Positions 1 through 12,105 of a stretch of DNA of 64,000 bases are shown here, in pieces. A program made the position numbers and the translations under genes. Below the pieces are notes generated by a model. That model had not been told where the DNA came from. It saw only the letters and a list, made by a program, of their open reading frames with translations, and did not search any database. Every line of letters starts with the position of its first letter. Position 1 is the stretch's first letter. Source of the stretch: Mustela lutreola (taxonomy: Eukaryota > Chordata > Mammalia > Carnivora > Mustelidae); NCBI RefSeq assembly GCF_030435805.1, contig NC_081293.1, positions 108,664,546 to 108,728,545 of the forward strand. The letters run 5' to 3'.

Positions 1-88
1 GCTTTACCCCGCCCTGCCTGCCTCTCTGCCTACTTGTGATCTGTCTGTCAAATAAATAAATAAAATCTTAAAAAAAAAAAAAAAAAAA
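1..88 (+). mobile_element. Can-SINE, 3' part only
   Basis: This is the CT-rich tail, (AAATAA)n and AATCTT poly-A of a tRNA-derived carnivore SINE. The head lies beyond the left edge of the window. Confidence 0.85.
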
Positions 89-735
89 GAGCCAAACACT
101 CTTTCCCAGGGCTATCTGCTTCCCATAGAGAGGACCCGTAACTGCCTGTGGGCCAGCTGGAGCCCCAGGCCTTCTCCTCCACCTGTCCCTTCACAGAGGC
201 ACTGAGACTTGCTTCTGCTGAGCGACCAGACCCCTTTGACTCCCCTGCGGCCCGCTCACTGGGGATACCCTCCCCCATGGACGCCCCTGCAGTTCCCCTC
301 CTCCCTTGTACCTCTGGTTGGCAGCCTGGCCCCATGCAGTTCAGGGCTCAGCCAGGCAGTCAGTGGGCACCAGAGGGAGGCTTTGCTCTAGCTCTTGGCC
401 ATCTCTGCTCCAGAAGGTGGTGTCCCTGCACCCAGCCAGCCCTCCCCAGGTCCCTGGGACTCCTGCCCTGTCCAGGGGTCCAAGCCAGGAAGGCAGTCCA
501 GCCCCCTAGGAAGAGAATGTCATGGTCACTTGAGTTTCTCACCTCTCCAGCTGCCCTCAGCTCAGCCCAGACCCCCTTGAGGACAGCCCGATCAGGTTTT
601 ATAGGAATCTACCCCAAGCTCCCCTAGAAATGATGGGCTTTCTCCTCCTCCAAGAGGCTGAAGAGAATCTCGGGCAAGATATGGTGTCTGCCTCTCCTTT
701 ACAGCCCCCCGGGCCGGGCCGCCTCTCCATGTTGC
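89..735. other. Intergenic, nothing recognised
   Basis: This is GC-rich single-copy-looking sequence. Open frames here are short, start and stop at random and show no splice-site logic or known domain. Confidence 0.5.
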
Positions 736-875
736 AGGGCTCAGGTCATGATCTCTGGGTCCTGGGATGGACTCTCTGCTCAGCAGGGAGTCTGCTTCTC
801 CCTCTCCTCTCCCTCTCTTCCTTTCCCTGCAAGCGCTCTCTCTCTCCGACAAATAAATAAATAAAATCTTGAAGT
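736..875 (+). mobile_element. Can-SINE, head degraded
   Basis: The segment reads from GGCTCAGGTCATGATCTC through the CT-rich region to AAATAAATAAAATCTT. The usual first 50-60 bases of the tRNA-like head are replaced or too diverged to see. Confidence 0.8.
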
Positions 876-2340
876 TACAGGAAATCACTGCCCTGCCTCA
901 TTTCCAGATTAAGGGTGAGGACTGAGGCCAAGGGGGCCACTCCATGCTGACATACATGGCACAGGGGGAGGGGAGTGGAGGTGGGGAGCACCAGGACGGC
1001 TAGGGCCAAGAGCAGCTCTCCTTCCCGACAGTGACAGCCCCGTGGGTCTCCCCCTGCTGCCCTGTGGCCCTGAGCAGGCAGCTTCTACAACAGGAGTGCA
1101 AGGCCATCAATCCCCCTCCTCCAGCAGGCCTGCAGACGGATCCCTGAAAGTCCTGTCCCCTCTTTTTACTCTTCCCAGGTGTAAGACTGAGCATGTGTTC
1201 TCACAAAGGAGGGGTCTCTCCAGGCTCCTGGACCCCAGGGCAGGTCCTCTGAGGAAGGAACAGGCACGGGTGAGTATGAGTCCCCTAGGTAAGACAAGTG
1301 CCTTCCCTGAAGCTCCCGGTGGCCCCAGGCCCTGCGGAGATAGCCGGGCCCTCGAGGGTGATCCTCGATCCTAAGTGGTCTTGCTCCCCTGCGAGTGGCC
1401 TGGCAGACCAGTCAAAGAACCGTCCCACTGTGTGTGCACCAGCGTAGGACGGGCTGAAGTCCGGCAGTCTTGCTAATTCTGGGAGGTTCCCTGCAAAGCC
1501 CTGATCTGCGAGGCCACAGCAGCAGGCGGGTACATGGGTGCTTGGCTCCCTCTGCCGGCATACAGCCGGCCACTGCATCTTCTCCCTCAGTGCCCTGCGG
1601 GACCATGCAAAGGGGAGTGGGGAAGGTCCCCCAGGCTCAGGGCTGGAGACGGGGACCTGCAGCCACTTCCTAGCTGCCCCAGGACACAGGACTCAACTCT
1701 TTATGTCTTATCACGATTACTGTCATTATCATTGTTATTATAAAACGCACATAGCATTGCCATCCCCGTCCTCACCCGCTCTAAGCGCACACTTCAGGGG
1801 CATCAAGCATGTCCGCACTGGGGGCAGCCACCACCACGGTCCATCCCTACAACTTTCTCCCCGGCATTGTCCCCCGCAAGGGAGACACTAGCCCCCATCC
1901 CCTGCCCCCGCCGCGCTGCTGCCCCTGTCTGCTCTCCAGCCCTGTGGATTGGACGCCTCCCAGCACCACCCAGAGCCGGAACCCTGCAGCATGTCCTGTG
2001 CGCAGCTCCCTCCACTCAGCATGGCGGCCTCTGGGGTCAGCCACAGGGGAGCGGGTCAGGGGCTCCTGCCTCTTCGAGGCTGGGGACGGACCACGGTGCT
2101 GCTAGGCCACGTTCTGTTTACTTGTTCATATGGTCACCCACTTCCCTTTTAAGTAAACAAGGCAAGTTCACCTTCCTTTGATTGCAATTTTGTAAAATCA
2201 ATCAGAAATGTTTTGAGGAAAAGATGCTCCGATGTTAGCCCTGGTCATTTCTGGGTCTGGAGGGATCTGGAGGAATTCTTCTGCTCCATTCTATTTTCTC
2301 ATTTTCTCTGCAGTGCCACAAGGGGCCCAGGGTGGGTTTT
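876..2340. other. Intergenic, nothing recognised
   Basis: No exon, RNA gene or clear repeat was recognised. An AT-rich patch at about 1690-1760 and another at 2110-2230 could be old repeat remnants. Confidence 0.4.
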
Positions 2341-2343
2341 ATG

Positions 2344-2456
2344 TCGTGTGTGTGTGTTGGGAATTTGCGGGAGCATGGGCGCATGCGTGTGTGTGTGTGT
2401 GTGTGTGTGTGCATGTGTGATGTGTGTGGTACATGTGTGTGCCCATGTGCACGTGT
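2344..2456. repeat. (TG)n microsatellite with degenerate flanks
   Basis: An uninterrupted GT run at about 2386-2411 is flanked on both sides by broken GT-rich sequence. Its length suggests it is polymorphic. Confidence 0.9.
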
Positions 2457-2802
2457 GACTCCTACGGCTCGCACCAGCCTCATGGACTTGGTGAATAGAA
2501 AAGGTGCACTTCGGGATGAGAAAGGGGGTCACCTGGCCACTTCCTGTGCCCTGACCAGGCGGGGGTCTCTCCAGATCCTGGGGACAAGCAGACCACGCTG
2601 CTCACAGGAAGAACATGACCAATGGAGAGAAGAGCTCCGGAACTTGGGGGGTCTGGGCTGCGATCCTCCTGGCACAGCACCCCTGTCCCTGCAGACATGT
2701 GGAGCACCATGGGATCTGCAAGGTCAGGGTGCAGAGGCAGACATTCAGGTGTGCACTCAGGGACGTGAACCGACCACCGCAGAGCCTAGTCACAAAGCCC
2801 AT

Positions 2803-3008
2803 GGGGCGTCTGGGTGGCTCAGTGGGTTAAAGCCTCTGCCTTTGGCTCAGGTCATGATCTCAGGGTCCTGGGATCGAGCCCAGCATTGGGCTCTCTGCTC
2901 AGTGGGGAGCCTGCTTCCCTTCCTCTCTCTCTGCCTGCCTCTCTGCGTACTTGTGACCTCTGTCTGTCAAATAAATAAACAGAATCTTAAATAAATAAAT
3001 AAATAAAC
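2803..3008 (+). mobile_element. Can-SINE, full length
   Basis: A complete element runs from GGGGCGTCTGGGTGGCTCAG to an (AAATA)n tail. The middle of the tail carries AACAGAATCTT. Confidence 0.95.
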
Positions 3009-3545
3009 AGGGCCCAGATCACAGGGAAGGTGGCTCTGGGGAAGGGGTGGGCAGCCGCGGGGTACAACTCCTTGGCTCTGGCAGTCACGCAGGGGAACCT
3101 CACTGTAAGCCTTATTTCCCAGTCTCTTGGGGTCTGCATGCAGTACCAGGTGCGGAGGAAATGTGGAGGTGAACAGGGCATGCAGCTAGGACCGGTTCGC
3201 CATGCTGGTACCTTGCAGGGGCCCAAGGCAGCCCTGGGCAGGAGCTCAGGAGCCTGGGAGGAAGGACTGACCCTGCCCCGAGCAAGCGGGAGCAGGAGGA
3301 AGACAAGGGCAGCTCCTCCTCCACGCAGGTCCCCCTTTGGTACCCCAGCTGCAGCCCTAAGAACCCCTCACTACCGGCCGCTGTTGATCCCAACAACTGC
3401 AACTCAGCAAACTTAAAACCCAGCTTCTCATTGGCACACCTCCCCCCACTGCAAAGGTTTGAGGGGTGCCGTGCCCAGAACACCAGGGCATGCCCCACGA
3501 TCGTGCAGAGGAGCTGGTGGCCCAGCAGGGCTGGTACAAGTGAGC

Positions 3546-3656
3546 TGGGACAGCCCAGAGATAGCAGAGAGACAGCGCACAGACAGCCAGAGACAGCAAG
3601 AGACAGCCCAGAGACAGCACAAAGAGAGCCAGACAGCCAGAGATAGCACAGAGACG
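3546..3656. repeat. Short minisatellite of AGACAGC-type units
   Basis: About 110 bases are built of variants of AGACAGCCC/AGAGACAGC with variable spacing. Open frames crossing it read leucine/serine/cysteine-rich repeats and are products of the repeat, not genes. Confidence 0.8.
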
Positions 3657-4173
3657 CCCCCAGAAGTACAGAAGTAGATGCCTGGAGGAAGCAGGCCCTT
3701 GGCCTCAGCGGCGTAGCATCTGGGAATTCAGGCTGTAACAGTGCTGGGTGAGCACATGCTGGGGCCGAAGGCTGAAGGCCAGGAGACGGACTGTCCCTAG
3801 CCAGTCCGCAGGCTCCACTTGGGGAGCACAGGTGACATCCCTGGTTTTTGTTTGTGTTTCCCCCATTCATAGAAGTAATACACATCATTTCAGGGAAAAA
3901 CAGAACTGAAGCGAATCAAAAGGTAATAGACACCATCTCTTACAAACTTATTTTAGAAAGAAAGAATCTCCTTCGGCTGTGCAAACTACTTTTTAATGTC
4001 TTAAATGAGATTCATGTAAAATTAAGTAACAGGGAAGATGCCAAAAGTTTTTTCACTTTATGATCATTTACCACTTGGTAATTGTAAAACCCTTTTTTAA
4101 AGTTAGTACCTGATGATTGCAACAGAATCAAGAGATTCACAGGGTGGAAACAACACAGAGCAACAAAGTATAA
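3657..4173. other. Intergenic, AT-rich second half
   Basis: About 3845-4135 is AT-rich and resembles a worn interspersed repeat, but I could not assign a family. No coding signal was seen. Confidence 0.35.
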
Positions 4174-4174
4174 A

Positions 4175-4451
4175 GTGGAGGAGGGGGAGGGGAAGAGAGG
4201 AGGGAGAGGAGGGGTAGAAGAGGCAGGAGGGGGAGGAGGGAAAGAAGGAGGTTTGCGAGGTTTGGGAAGGGAGGAGTGGGAGGGAGATGAGGAGAAGGAG
4301 AGGAGAGAGGAGAGGGAGGTACAGGAAGGGGAAAGGAGGGGGGAGGGAGAGGAGAAAGAGAAGGGAAGGGAGGAGAGGGAGAAGGGGGAGGAGAAGGGGG
4401 AGGGGAGGTGAAGGGGGAGGAGAAGGGGGAGGAGAGGAGGGGGAAGAGAAG
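4175..4451. repeat. Polypurine (GGA/GAA) tract, about 277 bp
   Basis: The plus strand is almost pure A/G, with few interruptions such as the TTTGCGAGGTTTGGG patch near 4252-4266. It has many G-runs of 3-6 bases and so could form triplex (H-DNA) or G-quadruplex structures. Proline/serine-rich or arginine/glutamate-rich frames across it are artefacts. Confidence 0.9.
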
Positions 4452-5495
4452 ATGTGCACTGGGCAAGTTGGCAGGGTGGTGTCTGTCCAGGTCGGCAGTC
4501 CGTCACCACCAGGATGCGGGATGCGCACGTGCCAGCCTGAGGCCATCTCTGGCTAAGCATCGCCTGACCCTCCGTGCAGCCAGGTTCCTGTTGGCCCTTT
4601 GCAGGTGGCTCTGTCTCCCAGGAAACCATGCTACCCAGGCTGGGGTTGGATCGCACTCTGTCCTGTGGATGGTTATTCCGATGCAACATTGATCTGTTGC
4701 TGTAAGAGTTTATTACATGTCTTGGCCGATCAGTGTCCTTCCCTGAGGAATGAAGTCACCGTGGCAGGCTCATGAAATGATGTTTCTTGGCCAGGAGATG
4801 CCGGGGGATACAGAAGTTCTCTCCAACGTCCCCAGCTGCGACACCTCCCTGGAGACACACTGACCTTCTGGTGCGCCCACCCCTCAGGTCTCCTTCCCTC
4901 CTGCTCGGAATTTCTACAGGGACGTCCAGCCACCACTGGGCCACCGTTTGCAGGACATGTGGGCGCTCACCGGCTCCTCACTAACCTCCCCCCCCAGCCT
5001 CGCCTAAATCTGAACCAGGGCGGGGCAGGACAATTTCAACAAACAATCAGTTAGGGAAGTTCTAAGGAGGTAGTTACTGTATTTGAAATTGGACACTTTG
5101 TTTCGGACCCTGACTCCTGTGTCTTCCTCTCCACGCCTGTCCCCTTGCTGCAGACAGTGCACAACACCCCTCATGGGGCCGCTGCAGGTTCAGACAGCGG
5201 GACACTCCCCACGGCCGTTGCGGGCTGCCTGGGGGGCTGTGCAGCTGGTATTGGCCTGGGTGGGAAGGGCAGCACAGACGCAGTGGTGTGAGATGCACAC
5301 GACGAGGAGACTGAGGAAGACAGTCTGGCATGGGGAGCCACCCCCCCCCCCAGTCAGGATCGGGCAGGGCAGAGCTGACCACAGGGAAGGGAGGACAGAG
5401 AGAACAAGGGGTGGGACATGGCCACGGAGACGCCTCTCCCTTCCTCGTGGGGGATTGGGCTCCTGGCTGAACACCCATAAATATTGCATGTTTCA
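4452..5495. other. Intergenic, nothing recognised
   Basis: This is GC-rich sequence without splice-flanked coding segments or recognisable repeats. A C-run lies at about 5341-5350. Confidence 0.4.
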
Positions 5496-5692
5496 GGGCG
5501 CCTGGGTGGCTCAGTGTGTTAAGCCTCGGCCTTTGACTCAGGTCATGATCTCAGAGTTCTGGGATAGAGCCCCACATCGGGCTCTCTGCTCAGCGGGGAG
5601 CCTGCTTCCTCCTCTCTCTCTCTGCCTGCCTCTCTGCCTACTTGTGATCTCTGTCTGTCAAATACATAAATAAAATCTTTTAAAATATATAT
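5496..5692 (+). mobile_element. Can-SINE with target-site duplication
   Basis: This is a full element. The flanks carry a target-site duplication, ATATTGCATGTTTC on the left (about 5481-5495) and ATATTACATGTTTC on the right (about 5693-5706), with one mismatch. That points to a fairly recent insertion. Confidence 0.95.
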
Positions 5693-5706
5693 AATATTAC
5701 ATGTTT

Positions 5707-6822
5707 CCTGAAAAATCAAGTCAGCTTCAAACCTCCAACTCCAAAAGTGTGTAGAATGTGATCCTGCCAACGTCATGACCTGCTGAGGTGGGCCACCCAG
5801 GCCCCCAGGGAACTTACAAGGGTCTTCTGGGACCTCTGCGTGCAGACAGCAACAGAAGTGCAGAGCTGTGCGGTCCCCGGTAGGAAGGATGAGGCTGAGA
5901 GCCATGTCTGGGGAACATGCCCCGTTTGAAAGCTCGTTGAGCCCTCAAAACTGGAGGCAGGAAGAATAAGCTTTGTCCTGCATTAAAGAATAAAGGCTAG
6001 ACGACATCGCCAAGGCAGCCACCAGGATGTCCCTCACTCAGGTCCCCCTTGACAAAACCAACGGGGCATCTGGCCGTGACAACAGTGGTCTCGAGGGGCT
6101 GTGGGATCCGGCCAGGACCCTGTGGAACCCCACTGTGCTCCAAGACTGATGAAAGCTGATTTGAGAAGCCAGGCCCACACCCAGGCTGCCGACGCAGGGA
6201 CTGAGGGCTGCAGAGTAGGAAACCTCCCCTCACCCCTGAGGACTCAGCCACTCAGCTGGTCTGTCACCAGCATCAAATACCAAGGGACCTGGAAGGAGTC
6301 TCATGCACCGCTGTGTCAGCCCAGGGCACCTCCAGCACTCCGCCTGTCACACACACACACACGCACGCTCGTGTGCACACACACCGTGGCCAGCAGCCTA
6401 TGCACATTCACAAGCCCCAGCAGTGGCAAGAGGGAGCTCCTGCAGATGGCTGGTGGGTGTGCCCAGAAAACCAGCCCAAAGCCGCAAGCTGGGGACAGAC
6501 CCAAACGAGGTTTAGCCCCCTCAGGGAAAGAAAGGGGAAGCTGAGGGCACGTGGCTAGACATGGCAGGATAGAGGAAAAGCATACAAGCTAAAGAATTCT
6601 GCCACAGAAAGGAGCCAGGAGCCGGGAAGGGGGTGTGCCCACCAGTGCAAGAAAGCCTGAGAATCCCTAATGGAGTCAAGGAAAAGCACATCTCCCCGGG
6701 AATCAGTAGGTGAAGACTGCAAGGTATGACTGCCCCTTCCATTGTGAAGACAGTAACACAAAACTCCAAGGAACATGAAAAATCAAGGCAACATGACACC
6801 ACCAAAAAAGCCCCACAATTAT
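5707..6822. other. Intergenic with a short (CA)n tract
   Basis: A CA-rich run sits at about 6348-6384, interrupted by CGCACGCTCGTGTG. Otherwise no gene or repeat was recognised. Confidence 0.45.
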
Positions 6823-7030
6823 GGGGGTGCCTGAGTGACTTAGTCGTCAAGCATCTGCCTTGGGCTCAGGTCATGATCCCAGGGTCCTGGGATGGAGCCC
6901 TGCATGGGGCCCCCTTCCCGTTGGGAAGCCGGCTTCTCCTTCTCCCACCCCCCACCCCGCTTGTGTTCCCTCTCTCGCTGCGTCTCTCTCTCTGTCAGAT
7001 AAATAAATAACATCTTTAAAAAAAATAAAA
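6823..7030 (+). mobile_element. Can-SINE, diverged
   Basis: The head reads GGGGTGCCTGAGTGACTTAG, followed by the GGCTCAGGTCATGATC box, a CT-rich stretch and an (AAATAA)n tail. More mismatches than its neighbours suggest an older copy. Confidence 0.92.
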
Positions 7031-7259
7031 AGAGGCAACTTTCCCAATTTGCAATTTGCCCAGTAAGTTCAAAATACAGGCATTGTGTTCAGAGCCCTGT
7101 GATAAAGTGAGCATCGCAATGAAGCAGGTTAAATGAACTGTTTGGTTTCCCACTGCACATGCAAATTATGTTTATACACTGCTCCGCTCCATCAGTGTGT
7201 GATAGCATCCTGTCTTAAAGAAACAATGTACATACCTTAATTAGAAAACACTGTATTGC

Positions 7260-7495
7260 TGGGGCACCTGGGAGGCTCAGGCAGTTGACCATCTGACTCT
7301 TGATTTCAGATCAAGTCATGATGTCAGAGCCGTGGGGTCGAGCCCTGTGTCCAGCTCCAAGCTTAGCATGGAGCCTGCTTGGGATTCTTCCTGCCCCTCC
7401 CCCTCTCCCCACTCATGCATGCTCTCTCTCGCGCGCGTGCTCTCTCTCGCTCTCTCAAATAAATATATACATCTTTATAAAAAAGAAAAAAAAGA
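7260..7495 (+). mobile_element. Can-SINE, older subfamily
   Basis: The element has the CATCTGACTCTTGATTTC version of the body and an AAGCTTAGCATGGAGCCTGC box in place of the 'CTCTGCTCAGCAGGGAGCC' type. It ends in a (TCTC/GCGC)n stretch and an AAATAAATAT tail. This marks an older carnivore-wide subfamily. Confidence 0.9.
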
Positions 7496-8430
7496 ATTAA
7501 CATCAATCTCTCAAACTCTTCCAAAAACTTGAAAAAGAAGAGATGTTCCCAAACTTGTTTTATGAGAACAGACCCACCCTGATACCAAAGCCAGGCAAGG
7601 GGGAAAAACCTACAGACCAATATCCCTCACCAATATAGATTCATCAAAATCTCAACTAAATTTCAACAAAAATTCTCAACTAAGTACTTGCAAACCAAAT
7701 TCAGCCCTATATACCCGGAGTAAGGGAGATTTCTTTCTGGGATGCAGGAACGGTTCAACATTCACCAACTGATCAATGTGATACATCACATCAATGGAAT
7801 GAAGGATAAAAATTATATGGTTATCTCAATAGATGCAGAAAAAGTATTTGGCAAAGTACAGCATCCTTTCATTATAAAAGTGCTCGACAAAAAAGAAATA
7901 AACGGGAGTCAACAAAGGCCATAAAAGACGAGTCCACCGCTAGCCTCATACTCACCAATGGAAGGTTGAAAGCCTTTCCTCCAAGATCAGGGACAAGACA
8001 AAAGCACTCTCACCACTCCTTTCCGACATGGTACTGGAAGTCCTGGCCAGAGCAATTAGGTAAGAAAAAATAAATTAAATAAATTAATTAATAAAAATAA
8101 AAATAATAAAAATATAAATAAATAATTAAAATTAAAAATTTTTTTAAAAAAAGAAAATCCTAACGACTCCCTCAAAAAACTATGGGAACTAATCAATGAA
8201 TTCAGTCAGGTTCCAGGATACACAGAAATTAGTTGTGTTTCCCTGAGTTTTCACTGAAGTATCTGAGAGGTAGATCAAACAAGCCCATCCACACTAGCAC
8301 CACAAATAATAAATCACCGAGGAATACGTTTGCCCAAGAGGTGGAACGTTTGTGTGCTGGAAACTGTGACACTTGGATGAAAGAAAGTGAACCACACAAA
8401 GCCAACGGGAAGATACCGTCAGGGACAGAT
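7496..8430 (+). mobile_element. LINE-1 ORF2 fragment (reverse transcriptase region)
   Basis: A frame from 7742 reads the L1 reverse-transcriptase block [20 protein letters not shown], followed by the catalytic-region text ISIDAEKVF. Flanking sequence also matches L1 ORF2, but the frame is broken by stops and an A/T-rich stretch at about 8060-8155 interrupts it. It is a 5'- and 3'-truncated dead copy lying in the sense direction. Confidence 0.88.
8060..8155. repeat. A/T-rich (AAATA)n simple sequence inside the L1
   Basis: This is a low-complexity run of AAATAAATTAATAAAAATAA-type sequence. It splits the L1 ORF2 similarity and may be an expanded tail of a small insertion. Confidence 0.8.
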
Positions 8431-8914
8431 GAAGAGTGTTAAAACATCCCCAACACCGAAAGCCTGGTCCTGGGTGAGCTCAGTCCTTGCAATCTGGACG
8501 CCGGTTCGGTCCGGGTTGTCACAGGAACCATGAAAGGGGGAGCCGTCCGTCCACAGGGTGCCCCCTCCCTGGCCATACCCCTGCTCCCAGCGCAGACGCT
8601 GCCTCTCTGTCTCGCTCGAAGGCTACCCATGTTTTGAGCTTCCAAAGTCTGCGGGGCGGCTCCCTTCGCACATTCTTCTCTGTGCTTCTATCCGGATTTA
8701 CTGATTTCTACCTTGATCTTAACTGTTCCTTTCCTTCTCCTTGATCTTCCCTTCTTGGTCCTCCAGGGGAGCGCTCAGATGATTGACAGGCGCCCACAGG
8801 CTGCCCCGCAGGCTGCTTCCTTGCCATTCAGCACAGGTGGGTTTTCCCTGTCCCTCAGGCCTTCCCTTGGACCCGTGGCTTTAGTTACCACCATGTTTAG
8901 TTACCAAGAGTTTG
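8431..8914. other. Intergenic, nothing recognised
   Basis: No gene or repeat family was recognised between the L1 fragment and the next SINE. Confidence 0.4.
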
Positions 8915-9118
8915 GGGGGGGGGGGGCACGGGGGGGAACTCAGAGTGTTAAGCCTCTGCCTCCGGCTCAGGTCATGGTCTCACGGTCCTGGGATTGAGCC
9001 CCACATCAAGCTCTCTGCTCAGCGAGGAGCCTGCTTCCCCCTCTCTCTCTGCCTGCCTCTCTGCCTACTTGTGATCTCTGTCAAATAAATAAATAAATCT
9101 TTAAAAAAAAAAAAAAGA
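8915..9118 (+). mobile_element. Can-SINE with G-run at its head
   Basis: The body (TTAAGCCTCTGCCTCCGGCTCAGG onward, described here in part) and AATAAATCTT-A(n) tail are typical. The first bases are replaced by a run of G, with GGGGGGGCACGGGGGGG in place of the usual head. This may be a slippage product. Confidence 0.9.
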
Positions 9119-12105
9119 GTTGGGGCCTTTTCCTATTATTTTTCTATTAATTTTTACTTTTAATTCTGCTGTGTTCATGGAAAACACTCTGTGGTCTCAC
9201 TTGTTCTGTGGGCCAGGATGAGCCCATCTTGGTCTGCAGGCACTTGAAGAGAACACATCCCCTGCTGTTGGTGGATGGGGAGTCCTATCGACATCAGAGG
9301 GGTCCTGGTGGGCGACACTGGCTTTGAGTTTTTTCCACGTTCCTGCAAATCTTCCTTGAAGTCATTCTGCCAATCGTTGAGAGGGGTACTGCTGACAGCT
9401 TCCGCTTAAACGAGGACTTGCCCACATCTCTCAGACCTGTGGGGAGAAGTGGCCACATCCACACGGGCCCCTGGTGGGCTCTAGCAGCCCTGGGGAGCCC
9501 TGCAAGCTGAGCCCACTGTCCACCTCCCGCCTCATCGGCCTTGGCTGGAGGCCAGCTTTTCTGTTCCCTCCAACCAGGAAGGAGCCCCAGACACCTTCCT
9601 GCGGGGCCCAGGCCTGGCCTCCTCTGCCCACGTCCGCTCCCCCACCTGCCCCTTGAAGGTGGCACACAGGAAGGTGCAGCCCCAGACACAGCCAGCGGGG
9701 CTCACTCCTGAGGCCCTGGGAACTCAGATGGACGGTGCCTGGAGAAGTCTGTGCTGTTGAGAAACTCTGTGTCTCGAGGTCGCACTTCTTGTAGGAAAAA
9801 TCGCTCCCAGCTCCATAGTAACAAGCAGGGACAGCGCACTGTGGGTTCATGTTCAGAAAATAGGTATTTCTGTGTAAGTCCCTCTGCCCTCAGTGAGATC
9901 TGGGGGTCCCTAAACCTGGCTCGGCAGGATAGTTTCTGGGGGTGAAAATCCCAACCCAGATGTCCTAAAGGAGAGTCATGGGAACCAGCTGTGACCTGCC
10001 TCGTGGGGTCCCCACAGGTGGCCCCATGTTTGGACAGGGTCAAGGCAGGGATCAGCACATAATGTCCACACCAAATGTCATGTCCATGTCTCACTCATCC
10101 CTGCTTCCCAACCCCTCAGGATGTTGTGAATGTCCTTCCCTATCCACACCGGAGGTCTCATGCTAAGACAGACCAGGGGGGCTTAGTGGTGTCAGAGAGG
10201 CCTAGCCCTGGCTGTCTGGATGAGGGCTCAGCCCTCCTGCTCAAGACTGAGCACCAGCCCCTGCAGCCCTCCCAAATTCCTGCCAATGCCTGTTTGCAGA
10301 CACCCTGTGGGTCTGGGGTCCCAGGTGGACCCCACTGGCTCCTCACGGTGGACGGATCACTCTCCAGGACCCCGCTGGCCTCCAAGCCAGGGTTTGCAGA
10401 TAGAGGGTGGGGAGACCCCACCGCAGCCCTGGGCTGATGCACCTGCCATCACTTTCCCATCACGGCCCCTCGACCCCAGGTCGGGGGGGCCAGTAGGCTC
10501 CAAGCACGCTGGTGTAGACTCCAGGAGCCTGGAGTTCGGCCAAAGAGCAGCATCTCGAGGATGGGTCCAGGGCATCTCACAGCACCGGGGTCTGCGCTCT
10601 GGCCAGGCCCAGAGACAGGGTCCACATCCTTCCCAGAGGCCGCTGCAGAAGGAAAGAACTCGGTGGTCCTTCTGGAAAGTGCACTGGAGACAAAGAGGTT
10701 GCACAGATGTAGACACAATGCACTGACAGAGTTTGCACATACAAATGTACACACAATGCACTGACAGAGTTTGCACATACAAATGTACACACATGCGCAC
10801 ACACGGACACCCATCCGGGCCAGTGCACACATTCTACACAGATCATACAAGGATGCCCCACCTCTCCTTAGCCCCCTCCAGCGCCCCAGGCCTGCAGCGC
10901 CCCCCAGGCCTGCACCCCCCTCCACCGGGAAGCCCTCCCCTCCCCTGCCTTTCTCTTGGCCTCTGCCCATGCATGTGACAGGGACTCCCGTGTTTCCCCA
11001 CCAGAAAGCTAGATTTTAACAGAAAATCTCCCGTTCTCTGAACGTTGGTTGGAAAATGAGATGTTTAAATGCTGGGCAGGGGATGAGGCTGCGAGATTGT
11101 CGAGGGAAATGACAGTTTTTTCTGTTGGAACCAACCCCCCCCCCCAGCTCAGCATCAGCTAGAGAGGACGTCCAAGGGCTTCTTTAGCCTCACTCCAGGC
11201 CCTGGGAGCCTCTGAGCTAGTGGGGCCCCGCCGTCTCAGGTAGCCAGCGATGGTGTGGCCGTCAGCCTGGCCCTGGGGTCCCACCAAAGCCTGTTCCAGC
11301 TCCACGCCTCTGCCCCTCTGGCTCCCTGGGCTCGTGGGAGGGCTCCTCCTGTGGCGGCCCATGGTGTCCAGCTCTCCGGTGCAGGCTGGCTCTGAAGCGG
11401 GACCCACCTCCAGGCCAGCACATCAGAGGGTGAGGGCAGACACCAGACAGAAGGCCCCCCCGACCCTGCCCTCCTACCACAGCCTGGCTGGTCCCTGATT
11501 ACAAGGCTGGGCCTCTCTCCTCTGTCCAAGACCCCAGCCACCCTGGTCCCGTCTCACAAGGACAGGAAGTGGGCTGTCCTGGGCACCCCCCCCACCCCCA
11601 TCAGCCAGCGGGGGGCCCTCATGAAGTCCACTGTTCAGGCCCCCCCACCCGACCCGGGCCTGGCCCCATGGCATTCTGTGGTCCTGGCCCCGCGGCCTCC
11701 CAGCCCCTCCCCCTTGGTGACCCTGGCATCGGCTACCCCCAGAAAACCCCGTTTCTCTGTGCCTGGCAACATTGCTGGTCATGGCACCTGGACTGTGGGC
11801 GCCTCCTGCCTTCTCCTGCAGGGGTGACGCACCTGCATCGGTGTGTCCCCTGGGGCCAGAGGACCACACCTCATGTGGCGGTGGTCCCAGCCACACAGCC
11901 AGCCCTACAGTTGCCTTCCACCCTGAGGACCACCCAGCAGCTACCACCAACCACTCCTCACCCTAGACATCCAACAGACTAAGGAGCCTGCACAGGAGGT
12001 GCCTTGAGAGACTGTGGGTGGGAGAGAACATTCCAGAGAAGAGTGGGAGGCAGGAGGTGCAGCCACTGTGTACGGGGCATGACCCAGTGAGACTGGGGTG
12101 AGGAA
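9119..12105. other. Intergenic, one small tandem duplication
   Basis: This GC-rich sequence has no supported exon. A 38-bp unit is repeated exactly at 10713-10750 and 10751-10788, and a C-run lies near 11131-11147. Confidence 0.4.
10713..10788. repeat. Perfect 38-bp tandem duplication
   Basis: Two identical head-to-tail copies of 38 bases contain CACTGACAGAGTTTGCACAT. A third, degenerate start lies just upstream. The perfect identity suggests a recent event. Confidence 0.9.

Noticed and set aside
3112-3888. 258-codon minus-strand frame with Leu/Ser/Cys repeats
   Set aside because: Its repeats come from the AGACAGC minisatellite at 3546-3656. There is no homology or conserved start.
4012-4689. 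225-codon Pro/Ser-rich minus-strand frame
   Set aside because: It is the translation of the polypurine tract.
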